64,000 bases of DNA from Paenibacillus sp. PCH8 (GCF_002968835.1 NZ_PKQK01000001.1:1302001-1366000); one strand, 5' to 3'. Positions 24,785-34,708 are shown, numbered from the stretch's first letter. Notes: generated from the letters alone by a model not told the origin. A program made the numbers and translations.

Positions 24785-25756
24785 ATGTTTACGAAAAGAT
24801 CATCAGTGGGCGTTATGCTCGTTCTATGTTTCATGTTAATTCTGAGTGCTTGTGCGGGTACAGCAAGTAAAACCGAAACTTCGGCAGAATCTTCATCCAA
24901 TGCTACGGGTGCTGAAAATACAAAGAGTGAGGAAACAAACATATCAGCGGTGGAGCTGAAAGTGACCACCTATAATCCTGGGGGAAACAGCGTTTTTGGT
25001 GTTTCATCAAACTCGATTGAAGGCCCAACTGAAGTCGTGCTCGTTGATGCCCAGTTCCAAAAGAATGATGCCGAGCAATTGGTCAAAATGATTAAAGATA
25101 CGGGTAAAGAACTGACCACCGTATATATCAGTCACAAGGACCCGGACTATTATTTTGGTTTATCGGTAATCCGTGAGGCGTTCCCTGATGCGAAATTTGT
25201 TGCCACTCCAGCAACGGTGGAAGGAATCAAGGAAACAATTCAAGTGAAGAATGACTATTGGAATCCGATTCTGAAAGAAAATGCACCAACTGCACAGATT
25301 GTTCCGGACGTCCTTGAGGGTGCTCAATTTACCGTAGATGGGGAAGCCGTAGAGATTATCGGTCTAGATGGTTCTGATCCGTCCCATACGTTCCTGTGGA
25401 TTCCTTCCATTAAGACTGTTCTTGGTGGCGTTCCTGTCTACGAAAATTCGCACGTCTGGATCGCAGATAACCAAACTCCAGAGAGCCGTGACTACTGGCG
25501 CCAACTGCTGGACCAAATTATTGCATTGAATCCAGAGCGAGTGATTCCAGGTCATTACCTGGGTACCAGTGTCGGGGATATATCCAGTGTTACGTTCACC
25601 CGTGATTATATTGCTAAGTTTGAAGCAGAGGCAGAGACAGCCAAAGATTCAAAAGAACTGATTGCAGCCATGGAAAAAGCATATCCGGACTTTACGAATA
25701 CAGGCGATCTGGAGACGAGCGCTCAGGTAATTAAAGGCGAAATTTCTTGGCCTTGA
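24785..25756 (+). CDS. MBL-fold lipoprotein with altered metal site
   Basis: The 323-residue lipoprotein has a lipobox LSAC (C23) and a Ser/Thr/Glu-rich linker (24-55), then a metallo-beta-lactamase fold (about 57-300). The usual HxHxDH motif reads H117-K-D119-P-D121-Y122, so the second and last histidines are Asp and Tyr. PGHY (about 257) provides a later histidine, and GLDGSDPSHTFLWIP the next strand. The family resembles the surface or secreted MBL hydrolases with HPHPDHYFG motifs; metal binding here may be altered or lost. AGAGAGGGAG precedes the ATG. The long leader carries a strong promoter and two operators, so expression is probably inducible. Confidence 0.78.
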   Translation: MFTKRSSVGVMLVLCFMLILSACAGTASKTETSAESSSNATGAENTKSEETNISAVELKVTTYNPGGNSVFGVSSNSIEGPTEVVLVDAQFQKNDAEQLVKMIKDTGKELTTVYISHKDPDYYFGLSVIREAFPDAKFVATPATVEGIKETIQVKNDYWNPILKENAPTAQIVPDVLEGAQFTVDGEAVEIIGLDGSDPSHTFLWIPSIKTVLGGVPVYENSHVWIADNQTPESRDYWRQLLDQIIALNPERVIPGHYLGTSVGDISSVTFTRDYIAKFEAEAETAKDSKELIAAMEKAYPDFTNTGDLETSAQVIKGEISWP

Positions 25757-25796
25757 GTCTAACGATGGACTTTTGGAAAGGGTATAAGTAAAGGGC

Positions 25797-25833
25797 AAAC
25801 ATCCTTATCCTGTTATTCGGGAGGGATGTTTTT
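25797..25833 (+). terminator. Intrinsic terminator
   Basis: AAACATCC and GGATGTTTTT pair around a loop and end in a T run. Confidence 0.75.
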
Positions 25834-25962
25834 GCTTTCATTAGGCGTGTAGGGGTTTCTTTTCGGTGGCAGGTGTGATAGAACTGAGAAGTGGCTATCC
25901 TGTAATGGGATACGCGGTTGTGAATCGGGAACATAGCTGGTTACAGAAAGGATGCTTAACGG

Positions 25963-26130
25963 ATGTACGTTGTATGCAAAGAACACGTGGACATTGCCAT
26001 CGACATGTTTGTCGATGAGTATGAGGACGCTCCAGATATCGTTGATCTGAAGGAGACGGAATTTGCCGACTGGGACCCGCCTGCGAAGTGCGCCGAGTGC
26101 GAACAGCATGCGGAATTCCTCGTCGTTTAG
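25963..26130 (+). CDS. CxxH/CxxC small protein (YyzF-like)
   Basis: This 55-residue gene runs from ATG 25963 to TAG 26128. It begins MYVVCKEHVDIAIDMFVDEYE, with C5-x2-H8, and has a CAEC motif at 46-49, the four ligands of a small zinc-binding fold. This is the pattern of the CxxH/CxxC protein family, whose B. subtilis member YyzF is also encoded between the htrA-type protease and rlmH. The function is unknown. AGAAAGGAT lies about ten bases before the ATG. Confidence 0.85.
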   Translation: MYVVCKEHVDIAIDMFVDEYEDAPDIVDLKETEFADWDPPAKCAECEQHAEFLVV

Positions 26131-26224
26131 CGTACTGTAGGAATTAGGTGGACGGAGGCGTGACTATAGGTGGCGCTTCTGGCTGGCTTTCCATCCGGTA
26201 TGAACATCACAGTAAGATGCAGAG

Positions 26225-26247
26225 AGAGCGTGATGAGCGCTCTTTTT
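26225..26247 (+). terminator. Intrinsic terminator
   Basis: AGAGCG and CGCTCT around TGATGAG, then TTTTT. Confidence 0.7.
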
Positions 26248-26324
26248 GTCTTTGTGCAGGGAATTGGTGGGGTTGGTAGGCAACGAAGTAATTAGGGACG
26301 TGGGTGTGAATCGTCCGAGTAGCT

Positions 26325-26519
26325 CTAACGAACCTGACGGACCTTATTCGTGGCAAATACCGACTGGTTGAAATCTAACGAATCGTAGACACGTTATATT
26401 ACTGAAAAGGCCTCAAGAGAGGTGGGAAGTGCTCGTTTTGACTGGGATAGCGTGTTTCAGATTCGTTAGATTTTAAAGGAGCCGAAATGAGGCTGAATAA
26501 GGTGTGTGTGGTTCGTTAG
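26325..26519. repeat. 195-bp long-palindrome element, family B copy 2, upstream of rlmH
   Basis: CTAACGAA at 26325 and 26375 and TTCGTTAG ending at 26469 and 26519 give the same four-unit arrangement as at 19436-19630, with identical offsets and total length. The central 60 bases differ between copies; the units and their spacing are kept. The element ends about 110 bases before the rlmH start codon. Confidence 0.8.
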
Positions 26520-26632
26520 AATTTGGAGAAATGTGTAGTATAGGTATACTACAGTTGGAACGAACGATGCTGTGAAGCATCTTACTTATAGAATATTGCG
26601 CAAGTAAGATAATTTAGGAGGAATGATTTTTC

Positions 26633-27112
26633 GTGTTTATTCAGATTATTGGCGTAGGCAAATTGAAAGAAAAATATCTCACGCTGGGCATTCAGGAATA
26701 TGCCAAGCGGCTCGCCCCGTACATCAAGTTTCAGATGATCGAGGTCGCAGACGAAAAGGCGCCCGATACCCTGAGCGAAGCTGAGGTTCGGGCGGTGAAA
26801 GAGCGCGAGGGCGAACGCATCCTCGCGCATGTGAAGAGCGAGGCGCATGTGGTCGCGCTCGCTTTGGATGGCCAGCTCTGGAGTTCAGAGGAGCTGGCAA
26901 TGGAGATCGACAAGCTCGGCACGTATGGGACGAGCCATGTCGTGTTTGTCATCGGAGGAAGCCATGGGCTCTCCGATGAGGTGTTGCGCCGTGCGAAGCA
27001 GCGCTTGAGCTTCGGGCGCATGACCCTGCCGCATCAGCTTATGCGGCTGGTGCTGGTAGAACAGATTTATCGCGCAGTGAAGATAAATCGGAATGAACCG
27101 TACCATAAGTAG
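26633..27112 (+). CDS. rlmH: 23S rRNA pseudouridine-1915 N3-methyltransferase RlmH
   Basis: RlmH is a homodimeric SPOUT enzyme that methylates pseudouridine 1915 in helix 69 of 23S rRNA after subunit joining. The 159-residue length is exact for the family. The SAM-binding knot is seen in [14 protein letters not shown] and the C-terminal [20 protein letters not shown] and NEPYHK are conserved. Translation starts at GTG 26633, 10 bases after GGAGG (26618-26622); an ATG at 26623 is out of frame. The GC content is visibly higher than in the flanking genes. Confidence 0.96.
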   Translation: MFIQIIGVGKLKEKYLTLGIQEYAKRLAPYIKFQMIEVADEKAPDTLSEAEVRAVKEREGERILAHVKSEAHVVALALDGQLWSSEELAMEIDKLGTYGTSHVVFVIGGSHGLSDEVLRRAKQRLSFGRMTLPHQLMRLVLVEQIYRAVKINRNEPYHK

Positions 27113-27162
27113 GGATAAGCTAAAAATGAAAATCCAGTATGATCTAATGTTTAACATAAAAA

Positions 27163-27220
27163 AACACCTCCAAATGGTCTCTTATATCTTACGATATAGT
27201 TGACTTTTCTTGGAGGTGTT
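27163..27220 (-). terminator. Bidirectional terminator between rlmH and the RCC1/SLH gene
   Basis: AACACCTCCAA and TTGGAGGTGTT form an 11-bp stem around a 36-base loop. Read on the minus strand, it ends in seven T residues. Confidence 0.75.
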
Positions 27221-27252
27221 CTGATTTACTTCATGTTAGGGACGGTTATTCG

Positions 27253-30063
27253 TTACTGTACTTTGAGCAGATTCAGGATCATTGTAATGGCTTCTGCTCT
27301 GCTTGCTGTCGCATGAGGTGCGAATAAGTTGTTTCCAATTCCTTGAGTAATTCCTGCTTCTTTAACGGCTTGAATAGCTGGCTTTGCCCATGTTGGAATA
27401 TCGTTATCATCTGCAAAATCTGTAGAATCTACGGTTGCCAAGCCTGATCCATATACCCGAGCAATCATTGCTGCCATCTCCGAACGTGTGATGTTAGCGG
27501 TTGGACGGAAAGTACTATCGTTGTAACCAGTCACGATCTCGGCCGCTACAGACTGAGCTACGGCTCGTTGTGCCCATACGCCAATGCTGTCGTTATCACT
27601 AAAGCTGAGCGCTTGGCCATCTCCTGCCGGCTTGAGGGCATTCATTAGCATCACTGTAAATTCAGCACGTGTAATCTTTGCATTCGCTCGGAACGATTTA
27701 TCAGAATAACCTGTCACGATTCCTTGGTCTACAGCTTGATAAATTTGTTCTTCTGCCCAGTGTCCTGCGATATCAGAAAACGCTATATCTGGCTGCTTAT
27801 CTACGATCAGTACAGCAAATTTTGCAAGGCGATCGACTGCTGCGGTAATGGTATTGCCATTTGCTTTACCACCAATCTCAATCCAGCGTTGTTGATTTTC
27901 ATCGTAGTAGTAGATAGAAGCATGCTGCCCTTCTTTTACTTTGCTAGCATCGAATTGGAATGTCAGAGTGACGGGCTTGTTGAAGCTGCCCGGGACATTA
28001 CTCAATAGCTCATACACGGGGCTGACGAAGATGATTCCTTGTTGTTCAAGCGCTGCAATGTCCTTCAGCTTTTCAATAGTCATCGTGAGAGGTTGATCTG
28101 CGGCTCCACTTGGGATGGATACAGTAACCTCTCCACCGAGCTTGATCTCGCCATCTCGACCAACTGGCACTGTAATGGTTCCATTCGTTGAGGTAATCGG
28201 CGTTGTTGGTGTTGTCGAGGCACCACCACTTGATGTTCCATTGCTACCACTACCACCATTACTACCACCACCATTACCGGTCGGTGCAGCTGCACGAGTA
28301 ACGGTAATCGTGTATACTGTTTGAGTCCCTTTTTGCGAGATTACAGTAACGGTAACGGTATTTGCTCCGACCACAAGATTCTTGTTTCCTGCCACTTGAA
28401 CGGTAGCAGCGGAATCGGATGTTGTATGTGTAACTGCAACGGATGTTTGAGTATAGGGGATACTTACTTCATACGGACCCGTTTCGTATGAAGCAAAGTC
28501 TGTCACCGATGTTCCATCCACTTGGAGATCGGTTAAGTCTGCATCATCTGGTGTGCTGTCATTTACATAAACCAATAAATTTTGTGGTAAGCCTGAATCA
28601 AACGCGAATGTCAAAGTTGCAGCTATGTCTACTTCTAGGGTATTCAAATATTCTTTTTTGAGTGTAACGCTAGATCCATCGACGGTGTAGTCTTGATTCT
28701 CTACTAATGTGGTTGCTTCATTCGTAATGCCTGTGAAGGAATGACCATTCAACTGTAAACTTATCGTTTTGTCTGTGTGATTTTCATCTTGTACATATTT
28801 ATCATATACAATATCTATAGGATCTATTTTGCTGTCTATTGTAGACATCATAAGAGTGTGATCATCTCCAGCAGCGATTGCTGTAACCTTTTTTGCGAAT
28901 TCCATTTTCTTAGGGGTTAGCTCATTATTGGTAGTTCCAAGTCCTAATTTCCCAGCCGTCCCTGCACCAAAGGCATAAACTTCGCCATCTGCGGTTAAGA
29001 CGAAGGAGTTCTCGCTTCCAGCAACAATCGATTTTACTGTAATATCGTTTACAGCTTCAATTCTTTTAGGGCTGGACTGATTTATTGTATCGCCGTGTCC
29101 TAATTGCCCATAGTTATTGTTGAGGCTAGGGTTGTATTCATTACCACCAAAGGACAACACCTTGCCATCTGTGGTTAAGACGAGGGAGTGAGCTCCTCCA
29201 GCAGCAATCGCTGATATATCTGTTAAACCAGCGATTTTTTCAGGTCTAAACTTATTTATTGTATTACCATGCCCTAGTTGTCCAGAGCTTCCTGCGCCAA
29301 AGGAATAAACTTCACCATCGGTGGTTAAGGCGAGGGAGTGATTTCTTCCAGCAGCAATTGCTTTTACGGTAACATGGCTTAGAGCGTCAATTTTTTTAGG
29401 GCTAGTCTGAGTTCCGCCATATCCTAATTGCTCATAGTCATTTCTACCAAAGGAATAGACCTCACCCGTCACAGATAAGGCAAGCGAATAATCCTGCCCA
29501 GCAGCAATTGCTGAAATCTCTGGTAATCCCTCAATTTTCGTTGGCGTATTCTTCCCGCTCCAATCACCATGCCCTAATTGCCCAAAGTTGTCGTTAACAC
29601 CACCACCGCCAAAGGAATAGACGCTACCCGTAACCGTTAAGGCGAGGGAGTGAGACCTTCCGGCTGCGACTTGTTTGACTTCAGCTAAATTAGCAATCTT
29701 TGTAGGGGTGTGTTTACTACCTAGATCACTACCGAGCCCTAGTTGTCCAGAGTTTCCTGCCCCAAAGGAATAAACATCGCCATCTGTGGTTAAAGCGAGG
29801 GAGTGATAAGCCCCTGCAGCAACTCCTTTAATGTCTTGGAGGTCCTCGATCTCATGCGGAATCGTTGTATTGTAAGCCCAAACGCCTAATCTCCCATTGC
29901 CCTCAGCCCCAAAAGAGTATATGCCTTGCATAGATGCTGCAGAGACATGTGTGGAGTGGGTCAACATGGGTTGAATGATGCTGACTAGTAATGTGACAAT
30001 GATTAATTTTGAGAAAAAACTTTTTTTAGATTTCTGTTTTAAATCTCGGTTAGAAAAATACAT
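27253..30063 (-). CDS. S-layer-anchored RCC1-repeat protein with X2, cadherin-like and SLH domains
   Basis: The 936-residue exported protein has a signal peptide (about 1-43, ending near SAA). About seven RCC1 repeats follow (about 47-400), each with a GxxHSLALTxxGxVYSFG core, which should form a beta propeller for protein or ligand binding. Next come an X2-like Ig domain (about 410-490, ENQDYTVDGSSVTL and FDSGLPQ), a cadherin-like beta-sandwich (about 493-580, ending VYTITVTRA), a Gly/Ser/Asn linker, a ZU5-like sandwich (about 615-745) and three SLH domains (about 750-936, ITRAEFTVML, ITRSEMAAMI, ASRAEAITMI) that bind pyruvylated wall polymer. AGGAGG precedes the ATG. The gene is divergent from the LuxR-type regulator and shares a motif with that regulator's other neighbour. 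Confidence 0.85.
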   Translation of the reverse strand: MYFSNRDLKQKSKKSFFSKLIIVTLLVSIIQPMLTHSTHVSAASMQGIYSFGAEGNGRLGVWAYNTTIPHEIEDLQDIKGVAAGAYHSLALTTDGDVYSFGAGNSGQLGLGSDLGSKHTPTKIANLAEVKQVAAGRSHSLALTVTGSVYSFGGGGVNDNFGQLGHGDWSGKNTPTKIEGLPEISAIAAGQDYSLALSVTGEVYSFGRNDYEQLGYGGTQTSPKKIDALSHVTVKAIAAGRNHSLALTTDGEVYSFGAGSSGQLGHGNTINKFRPEKIAGLTDISAIAAGGAHSLVLTTDGKVLSFGGNEYNPSLNNNYGQLGHGDTINQSSPKRIEAVNDITVKSIVAGSENSFVLTADGEVYAFGAGTAGKLGLGTTNNELTPKKMEFAKKVTAIAAGDDHTLMMSTIDSKIDPIDIVYDKYVQDENHTDKTISLQLNGHSFTGITNEATTLVENQDYTVDGSSVTLKKEYLNTLEVDIAATLTFAFDSGLPQNLLVYVNDSTPDDADLTDLQVDGTSVTDFASYETGPYEVSIPYTQTSVAVTHTTSDSAATVQVAGNKNLVVGANTVTVTVISQKGTQTVYTITVTRAAAPTGNGGGSNGGSGSNGTSSGGASTTPTTPITSTNGTITVPVGRDGEIKLGGEVTVSIPSGAADQPLTMTIEKLKDIAALEQQGIIFVSPVYELLSNVPGSFNKPVTLTFQFDASKVKEGQHASIYYYDENQQRWIEIGGKANGNTITAAVDRLAKFAVLIVDKQPDIAFSDIAGHWAEEQIYQAVDQGIVTGYSDKSFRANAKITRAEFTVMLMNALKPAGDGQALSFSDNDSIGVWAQRAVAQSVAAEIVTGYNDSTFRPTANITRSEMAAMIARVYGSGLATVDSTDFADDNDIPTWAKPAIQAVKEAGITQGIGNNLFAPHATASRAEAITMILNLLKVQ

Positions 30064-30136
30064 TCTATATATACCTCCTATTTATTGGTTAGACTTTTTT
30101 TATAATGCAGCTTCGCTATCCTCCCGTATTCAATCC

Positions 30137-30200
30137 ATGGTCTACAAACTTCATTGAGTATATAAGAAGCTGAATAATAGCGTATCAACCGAAAGGTTGA
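30137..30200. promoter_or_regulatory. Divergent control region between the RCC1/SLH gene and the LuxR-type regulator
   Basis: TCAACCGAAAGGTTGA (30185-30200) is a perfect 6-bp-arm palindrome. On the minus strand it runs into TTGATA, 18 bases and TATATA, a good promoter for the RCC1/SLH gene with the operator over the -35 box. ATGGTCTACAA (30137-30147), followed by ACTTCATTGA, faces the regulator gene and recurs at 34757. The rest of the 330-base gap shows no gene. Confidence 0.55.
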
Positions 30201-30393
30201 CATGCTGTTTTTTAGATAAATTTCACCATAAATTCTGATCGAGCTTCAGAGGGGATTCCCTGCTCTCTTTTTGCAACATCAGAGCCAGACTGGAGGAATA
30301 TCTCCTTGGGGAGATGAAATGTGATAAGATAGATAGACAGATGGTTGCTCTACATAACTTCCTAAAATGTGATATATAACGAGGGCTGACGAC

Positions 30394-33300
30394 ATGAGTC
30401 AAACTGATGAGAAAAGTTTAGAGGAATGGATGACGAGTCCTTTACATGATTTGAAATTCGTAGTACATTTGTTCGTTGCATTAACGGATATGGTGTATAA
30501 GATGCATAAGAACAATGAGATTATCGGATTATTGAATCCATCAAATATTAGAGTTCAAATCGATGCATCCGCAGCTAAAATAACAGAGATTGTCGAGTCA
30601 ACTTTTGTTTATAAATCTCCTGAACAAACAGGGAGAATGAATCGCACACCAGATCAACGCAGTGATCTCTATGTACTAGGCGTTATTTTCTATGAAATGC
30701 TCACGGGTCAGCTCCCTTTTCAAATACAAGACGGGAATGATTGGGGCTCTGTACATATTTCAGAGTCTCCTCATCCCTTGGTTGAAATTCGATCTGAGCT
30801 AGAAGGACCGCTTGAAACGATAATTCTGAAGTTACTGGCAAAGTCGCCTGAAGATCGTTATCAGAGCGCATATGGTTTACTTCAGGATTTGCAACATTGT
30901 AAAAAAATGCTTGAAAAAAGTGGTGCGATTCATCCATTTGAGGTAGGCAAGTTTGACAAGGCTAGCATATTTACAACGGGGCACGCACTCTTTGGAAGAA
31001 GTACTGAATTAGAACAGCTTCAGGCGGGGCTAGAGAAGGCGTTCTCAGGAAGCTTTGTTAAGATGTATGTTACAGGCAGTGAGGGAGTAGGCAAGACTGC
31101 GCTTATTGGGCATTTTAAACAAAGTGTTATAAGGCAGGGTGGTCAATTCATCGAGGGGAAATGTGATCCGATCAGTGAGGATCATAGGCCATTTGATCCT
31201 ATCTTGCAAGTACTTCGTCAATGGATAGAGCAGCTCTGGAGTGAGCCAGCCTCGAAAATTAATGCTGTAAAGAAACGGCTTAATCAATTACAACTATTGG
31301 AACAAGAAGTCCAATTGCTTGTGGAGATTCTTCCGGAAGTTAGTGTATTGTTGAAAAATAATAGGAACAGCTTTGCTGAACGTTTTTCAGATGCGGAAGT
31401 TGTGATCAGTAAAGTTCTTTCTTTATTGTTGAGGTGTTTTGTAGAGACGTTGCAACCGTTAGTGATATTTCTGGATGATCTGCAGTGGGCGGATGATGGA
31501 ACATTAGCAATTTTGGAACAGTTAATACATAACGAATCGTTCACAGGCTTGATGTTCGTTGGTGCTCAGCATACGCCGGTTATGAATAATCGAGTGGAAT
31601 CTATAGCGTTAAGTGCGTTATATTACGAAGATGTGAGGCAATGGTTGTCTCATATTGTTCATGAGGATACAACCCGTACCCGGTTGCTGGCGAGAACGAT
31701 ATATGATCAATCGGAAGGTAACCCCTGTGTTATGAGGATGCTCCTAGATCGTTGGTATGCAGACAATAAGCTGTATTACGATGAGAAGCAGCATCGATGG
31801 ATGTGGAGTGAAGAGATTAAGGGTCAAATGGATGAATCATCAGAGAGCTTTGAGCTGTATAGGACAGGCGTGGGTAGACTGTCTGATGATACCAAGCATC
31901 TGCTGCGGATCGCAGCAGCAATAGGTTCAAGCTTTTCGCCGGTCATACTTGCCCAAGTTTCAGGGAATGCCCTGACAGATACCCTTCGTCTACTCCAACC
32001 TGCAGAGATAGAGGGAATCATTTGTTATGAAGATGAAGAATCCACAGAGAACACGGATGAGAGAAACTATATGTTTTTACATGTTCAGGTTCAGCAAATG
32101 GTATATCAAACTGCTGATGGCAAGCAAAGTGAATGGCATTTGAAAATTGGGCGTGTTCTGCAGCGATATAGCCCGGATTGGCCCAATGACGTCATGTTCA
32201 ATGCAGTAGATCAATTAAATTTAGGTATGAGCGAAATGAATGAGGAAGAGAAGTTGGAACTTGGCCATTTTAACTTTGATGCTGGAACCAATGCTTATTA
32301 TGACAAGAAGTTGGAAGAAGCCAAGAAATATTTTGAAATCGGTTTGGATCTTGTTGTAGAAAAAGGTAGTGAGCCCGATTTAATTGCTTGCGAGATTATT
32401 TTCAGACTAGCTGTATGTGAGCATATAGGCGGGAATACAGAGCGAGCAAAGGCGCTTTTTGATCAATTAATGAATCAAAAACATAAGCTAAATAAGATTG
32501 ATCGTGCAATGCTTTATTTGTATCAAATAGAGATGCGTACCTTTGATGATAGTGAGTTAGCCATTCAAATGGGGAGAGAAGCACTCTTGGAGTTAGATTT
32601 GATCGTACCGAATAAGGTTTCCAAAGGGACTGTACTTAAAGAGGCTCTGCTTACACAAATTACCTTAAATAGAATGCGTAATAAGCTGCATCTCTTGCCG
32701 ATGAATGAAGATGAAGATTATATGGCTATGTCAAGGCTCATTATGGGTCTTTCTGTAGCTCTACTCATCTATAATCCTCAATTGTACATTGTCTTATGTG
32801 CCAGATTTATTCGCTATGGATTAAAACGGGGCACCAATGAGTCCTTAATGGTCATTGTGGGTGGTTATGAAATATTTCTACAACGCGGAGCACCGGGTTT
32901 ATACCAAGCTTTTCCGAGCCAAACACTTGATTATCTGAAAACGACTACTTTTGTCAATACAGATAACAATTATCGCATTTCGTATGTAATCGGACTATTC
33001 AAGCAATTGGAGCATCCTCTGGAAGCGGCAGGTTATTTAGAGAAGACGATGCGAAGAGCACTAGAGTCTGGAGATACATCGGTTACGAATTTGGCTATTA
33101 TTACAATTTTAGTTACGCATAACGACAGTGTAATTACTTTATCTAAACGACTCGCTTTCATTGATAATAAGGTAAGAGATATCCTGGATGATAGAACGCT
33201 TAGTCTCTACCGGAATGCCAAGGAGTATTGTGAAGCTCTACAAGATGAGATGCAGCAAGAACGATTTGTTTCTGTAGGTAGAGAAGAGAATTGGGAGCAA

Positions 33301-34668
33301 TATGATAATTATAGCTGTATTAACAAGCTTGAAGTGGCCTACCTTGCAGGTAGGTATACGGATGCATTAGGCTGGGCTGAGCGGGGAATGAAACAAGAAT
33401 TAGATTTAGACTGGATCCAAAATCGAAAATTGCGAGTGTATAGGGCTTTATGTCATGTTGCCATCTATCGCAGCGCGAGCTTGGAAGAACAGCGTCATAC
33501 AAAACAACACTTAAAAAAGTTATCTCGCAAAATGAATACATGGATTGGTTATTTAGGCCGAAATTCCTCAGCACATCTGCTGATCCAAGCTGAATGGAAG
33601 CGGCTAATCAGAGATAAGACTGATTTGCGCCAAGATTACGAGGCTGCAATTAAGCAGGCCAAAGAAGAGCAACATGGCTTAATGGAAGCCATATCTTGCG
33701 AGCGGCTTGCGGATTATTATATGGAGATTGGCAGCACGAATGGAGCAGCTATAATGCTCATGGATGCTTGTATGGCCTATTCGGTCTGGGGGGTAACCGC
33801 TAAAGTAAATCAAATTAAGCATAAGTATCCTGATTTATGGTGGTTTGCATCTAAGGAGCAGGAAGAATCGCCATATCATACGAAGATTGCGCCACAGGAA
33901 CAATCTCCATTCAAGGAGTTGGCTGTTGCAAAGGGCTTGTCGTATGATTCTGAGGAAAAACTATTAGAACAAATCGTAAAATGGCCAAGTGAGCAGGACA
34001 CTAATTTGTTGGAACAGTTTCTCGTAGCCACAATTCGCCAATTGGGTGCAGACCGGGGATATGTCTTCGAATATAAAAGGGGAAACTTCCGGATTGAAGC
34101 TGAGACTGCGAGAAGTAATCGAACTGAGATCTCTAGCTTGTATCCAGAGTATATTCTTCGTCATGTTGCTATGACGGGTGAAAGTGTAATACTAGGTGAT
34201 GCTACCCGGAGTTATTATGTGAAAGACCCTTATGTTGCAAATGCAGCACCTTGCTCTATTCTCTGTGTTCCTATACGTTTTCCAAGAAGCAAAGCATCCT
34301 TGCTACTATACTTGGAAAATACACAAGTGACAGATGTTTTTGTAGAAAGAAGTTTAAGAGTGCTAGAGCTTATGATTACTCGATTAATATATTTATATTT
34401 ACAGGAGGATTCTTCTCCAGAAGCAAGAGGTGTTAATCCATCCGTTGTGAAATCTAACGATTCACAGTTACTTGTTGAGCCATTTACGAATCGTGAAGTT
34501 GAAGTGATGGTCACTTTAAATGAAGGTTTGTCGAATAAGGAAATTGCAGTGCGCTTAGGTATAACCGAAGCAACGGTAAAAACACATATTGTTAATATAT
34601 ATGGTAAGCTCGGCGTCAAACGACGCGCACAGGCTGTTATTCGAGCGAAAGAGCTGCACATCGTGTGA
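30394..34668 (+). CDS. Giant LuxR-type regulator: truncated pseudokinase, AAA ATPase, helical repeats, GAF, HTH
   Basis: The 1424-residue cytosolic protein starts with the C-lobe of a Ser/Thr kinase domain (about 20-190): the APE-like SPEQTGRMNRTPDQRSDLY and FYEMLTGQLPF are clear. The N-lobe with the ATP lysine is missing, and the catalytic HxD Asp is Leu46 (IIGLLNPSN), so it is a pseudokinase. A STAND/AAA-type ATPase follows, with GSEGVGKT at 228-235 and Walker B VIFLDDLQWAD near 357-367, then about 600 residues of TPR-like helices, a GAF domain (about 1190-1340) and a C-terminal LuxR helix-turn-helix (about 1362-1424, LTNREVEVM-like FTNREVEVM, TVKTHIVNIYGKL). The layout resembles the cyanobacterial-type kinase/ATPase/GAF/histidine-kinase hybrids, but with a DNA-binding output. 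No good Shine-Dalgarno sequence was seen beyond GAGGGCTGACG. It lies between two SLH proteins it may control. Confidence 0.82.
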   Translation: MSQTDEKSLEEWMTSPLHDLKFVVHLFVALTDMVYKMHKNNEIIGLLNPSNIRVQIDASAAKITEIVESTFVYKSPEQTGRMNRTPDQRSDLYVLGVIFYEMLTGQLPFQIQDGNDWGSVHISESPHPLVEIRSELEGPLETIILKLLAKSPEDRYQSAYGLLQDLQHCKKMLEKSGAIHPFEVGKFDKASIFTTGHALFGRSTELEQLQAGLEKAFSGSFVKMYVTGSEGVGKTALIGHFKQSVIRQGGQFIEGKCDPISEDHRPFDPILQVLRQWIEQLWSEPASKINAVKKRLNQLQLLEQEVQLLVEILPEVSVLLKNNRNSFAERFSDAEVVISKVLSLLLRCFVETLQPLVIFLDDLQWADDGTLAILEQLIHNESFTGLMFVGAQHTPVMNNRVESIALSALYYEDVRQWLSHIVHEDTTRTRLLARTIYDQSEGNPCVMRMLLDRWYADNKLYYDEKQHRWMWSEEIKGQMDESSESFELYRTGVGRLSDDTKHLLRIAAAIGSSFSPVILAQVSGNALTDTLRLLQPAEIEGIICYEDEESTENTDERNYMFLHVQVQQMVYQTADGKQSEWHLKIGRVLQRYSPDWPNDVMFNAVDQLNLGMSEMNEEEKLELGHFNFDAGTNAYYDKKLEEAKKYFEIGLDLVVEKGSEPDLIACEIIFRLAVCEHIGGNTERAKALFDQLMNQKHKLNKIDRAMLYLYQIEMRTFDDSELAIQMGREALLELDLIVPNKVSKGTVLKEALLTQITLNRMRNKLHLLPMNEDEDYMAMSRLIMGLSVALLIYNPQLYIVLCARFIRYGLKRGTNESLMVIVGGYEIFLQRGAPGLYQAFPSQTLDYLKTTTFVNTDNNYRISYVIGLFKQLEHPLEAAGYLEKTMRRALESGDTSVTNLAIITILVTHNDSVITLSKRLAFIDNKVRDILDDRTLSLYRNAKEYCEALQDEMQQERFVSVGREENWEQYDNYSCINKLEVAYLAGRYTDALGWAERGMKQELDLDWIQNRKLRVYRALCHVAIYRSASLEEQRHTKQHLKKLSRKMNTWIGYLGRNSSAHLLIQAEWKRLIRDKTDLRQDYEAAIKQAKEEQHGLMEAISCERLADYYMEIGSTNGAAIMLMDACMAYSVWGVTAKVNQIKHKYPDLWWFASKEQEESPYHTKIAPQEQSPFKELAVAKGLSYDSEEKLLEQIVKWPSEQDTNLLEQFLVATIRQLGADRGYVFEYKRGNFRIEAETARSNRTEISSLYPEYILRHVAMTGESVILGDATRSYYVKDPYVANAAPCSILCVPIRFPRSKASLLLYLENTQVTDVFVERSLRVLELMITRLIYLYLQEDSSPEARGVNPSVVKSNDSQLLVEPFTNREVEVMVTLNEGLSNKEIAVRLGITEATVKTHIVNIYGKLGVKRRAQAVIRAKELHIV

Positions 34669-34708
34669 ACATAAGTAATAGCAATCTAACAAGTGAATAA
34701 AAGGTAGA

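Noticed and set aside
34230..34661. 143-codon minus-strand frame opposite the LuxR domain
   Set aside because: Shadow of the conserved helix-turn-helix coding sequence.
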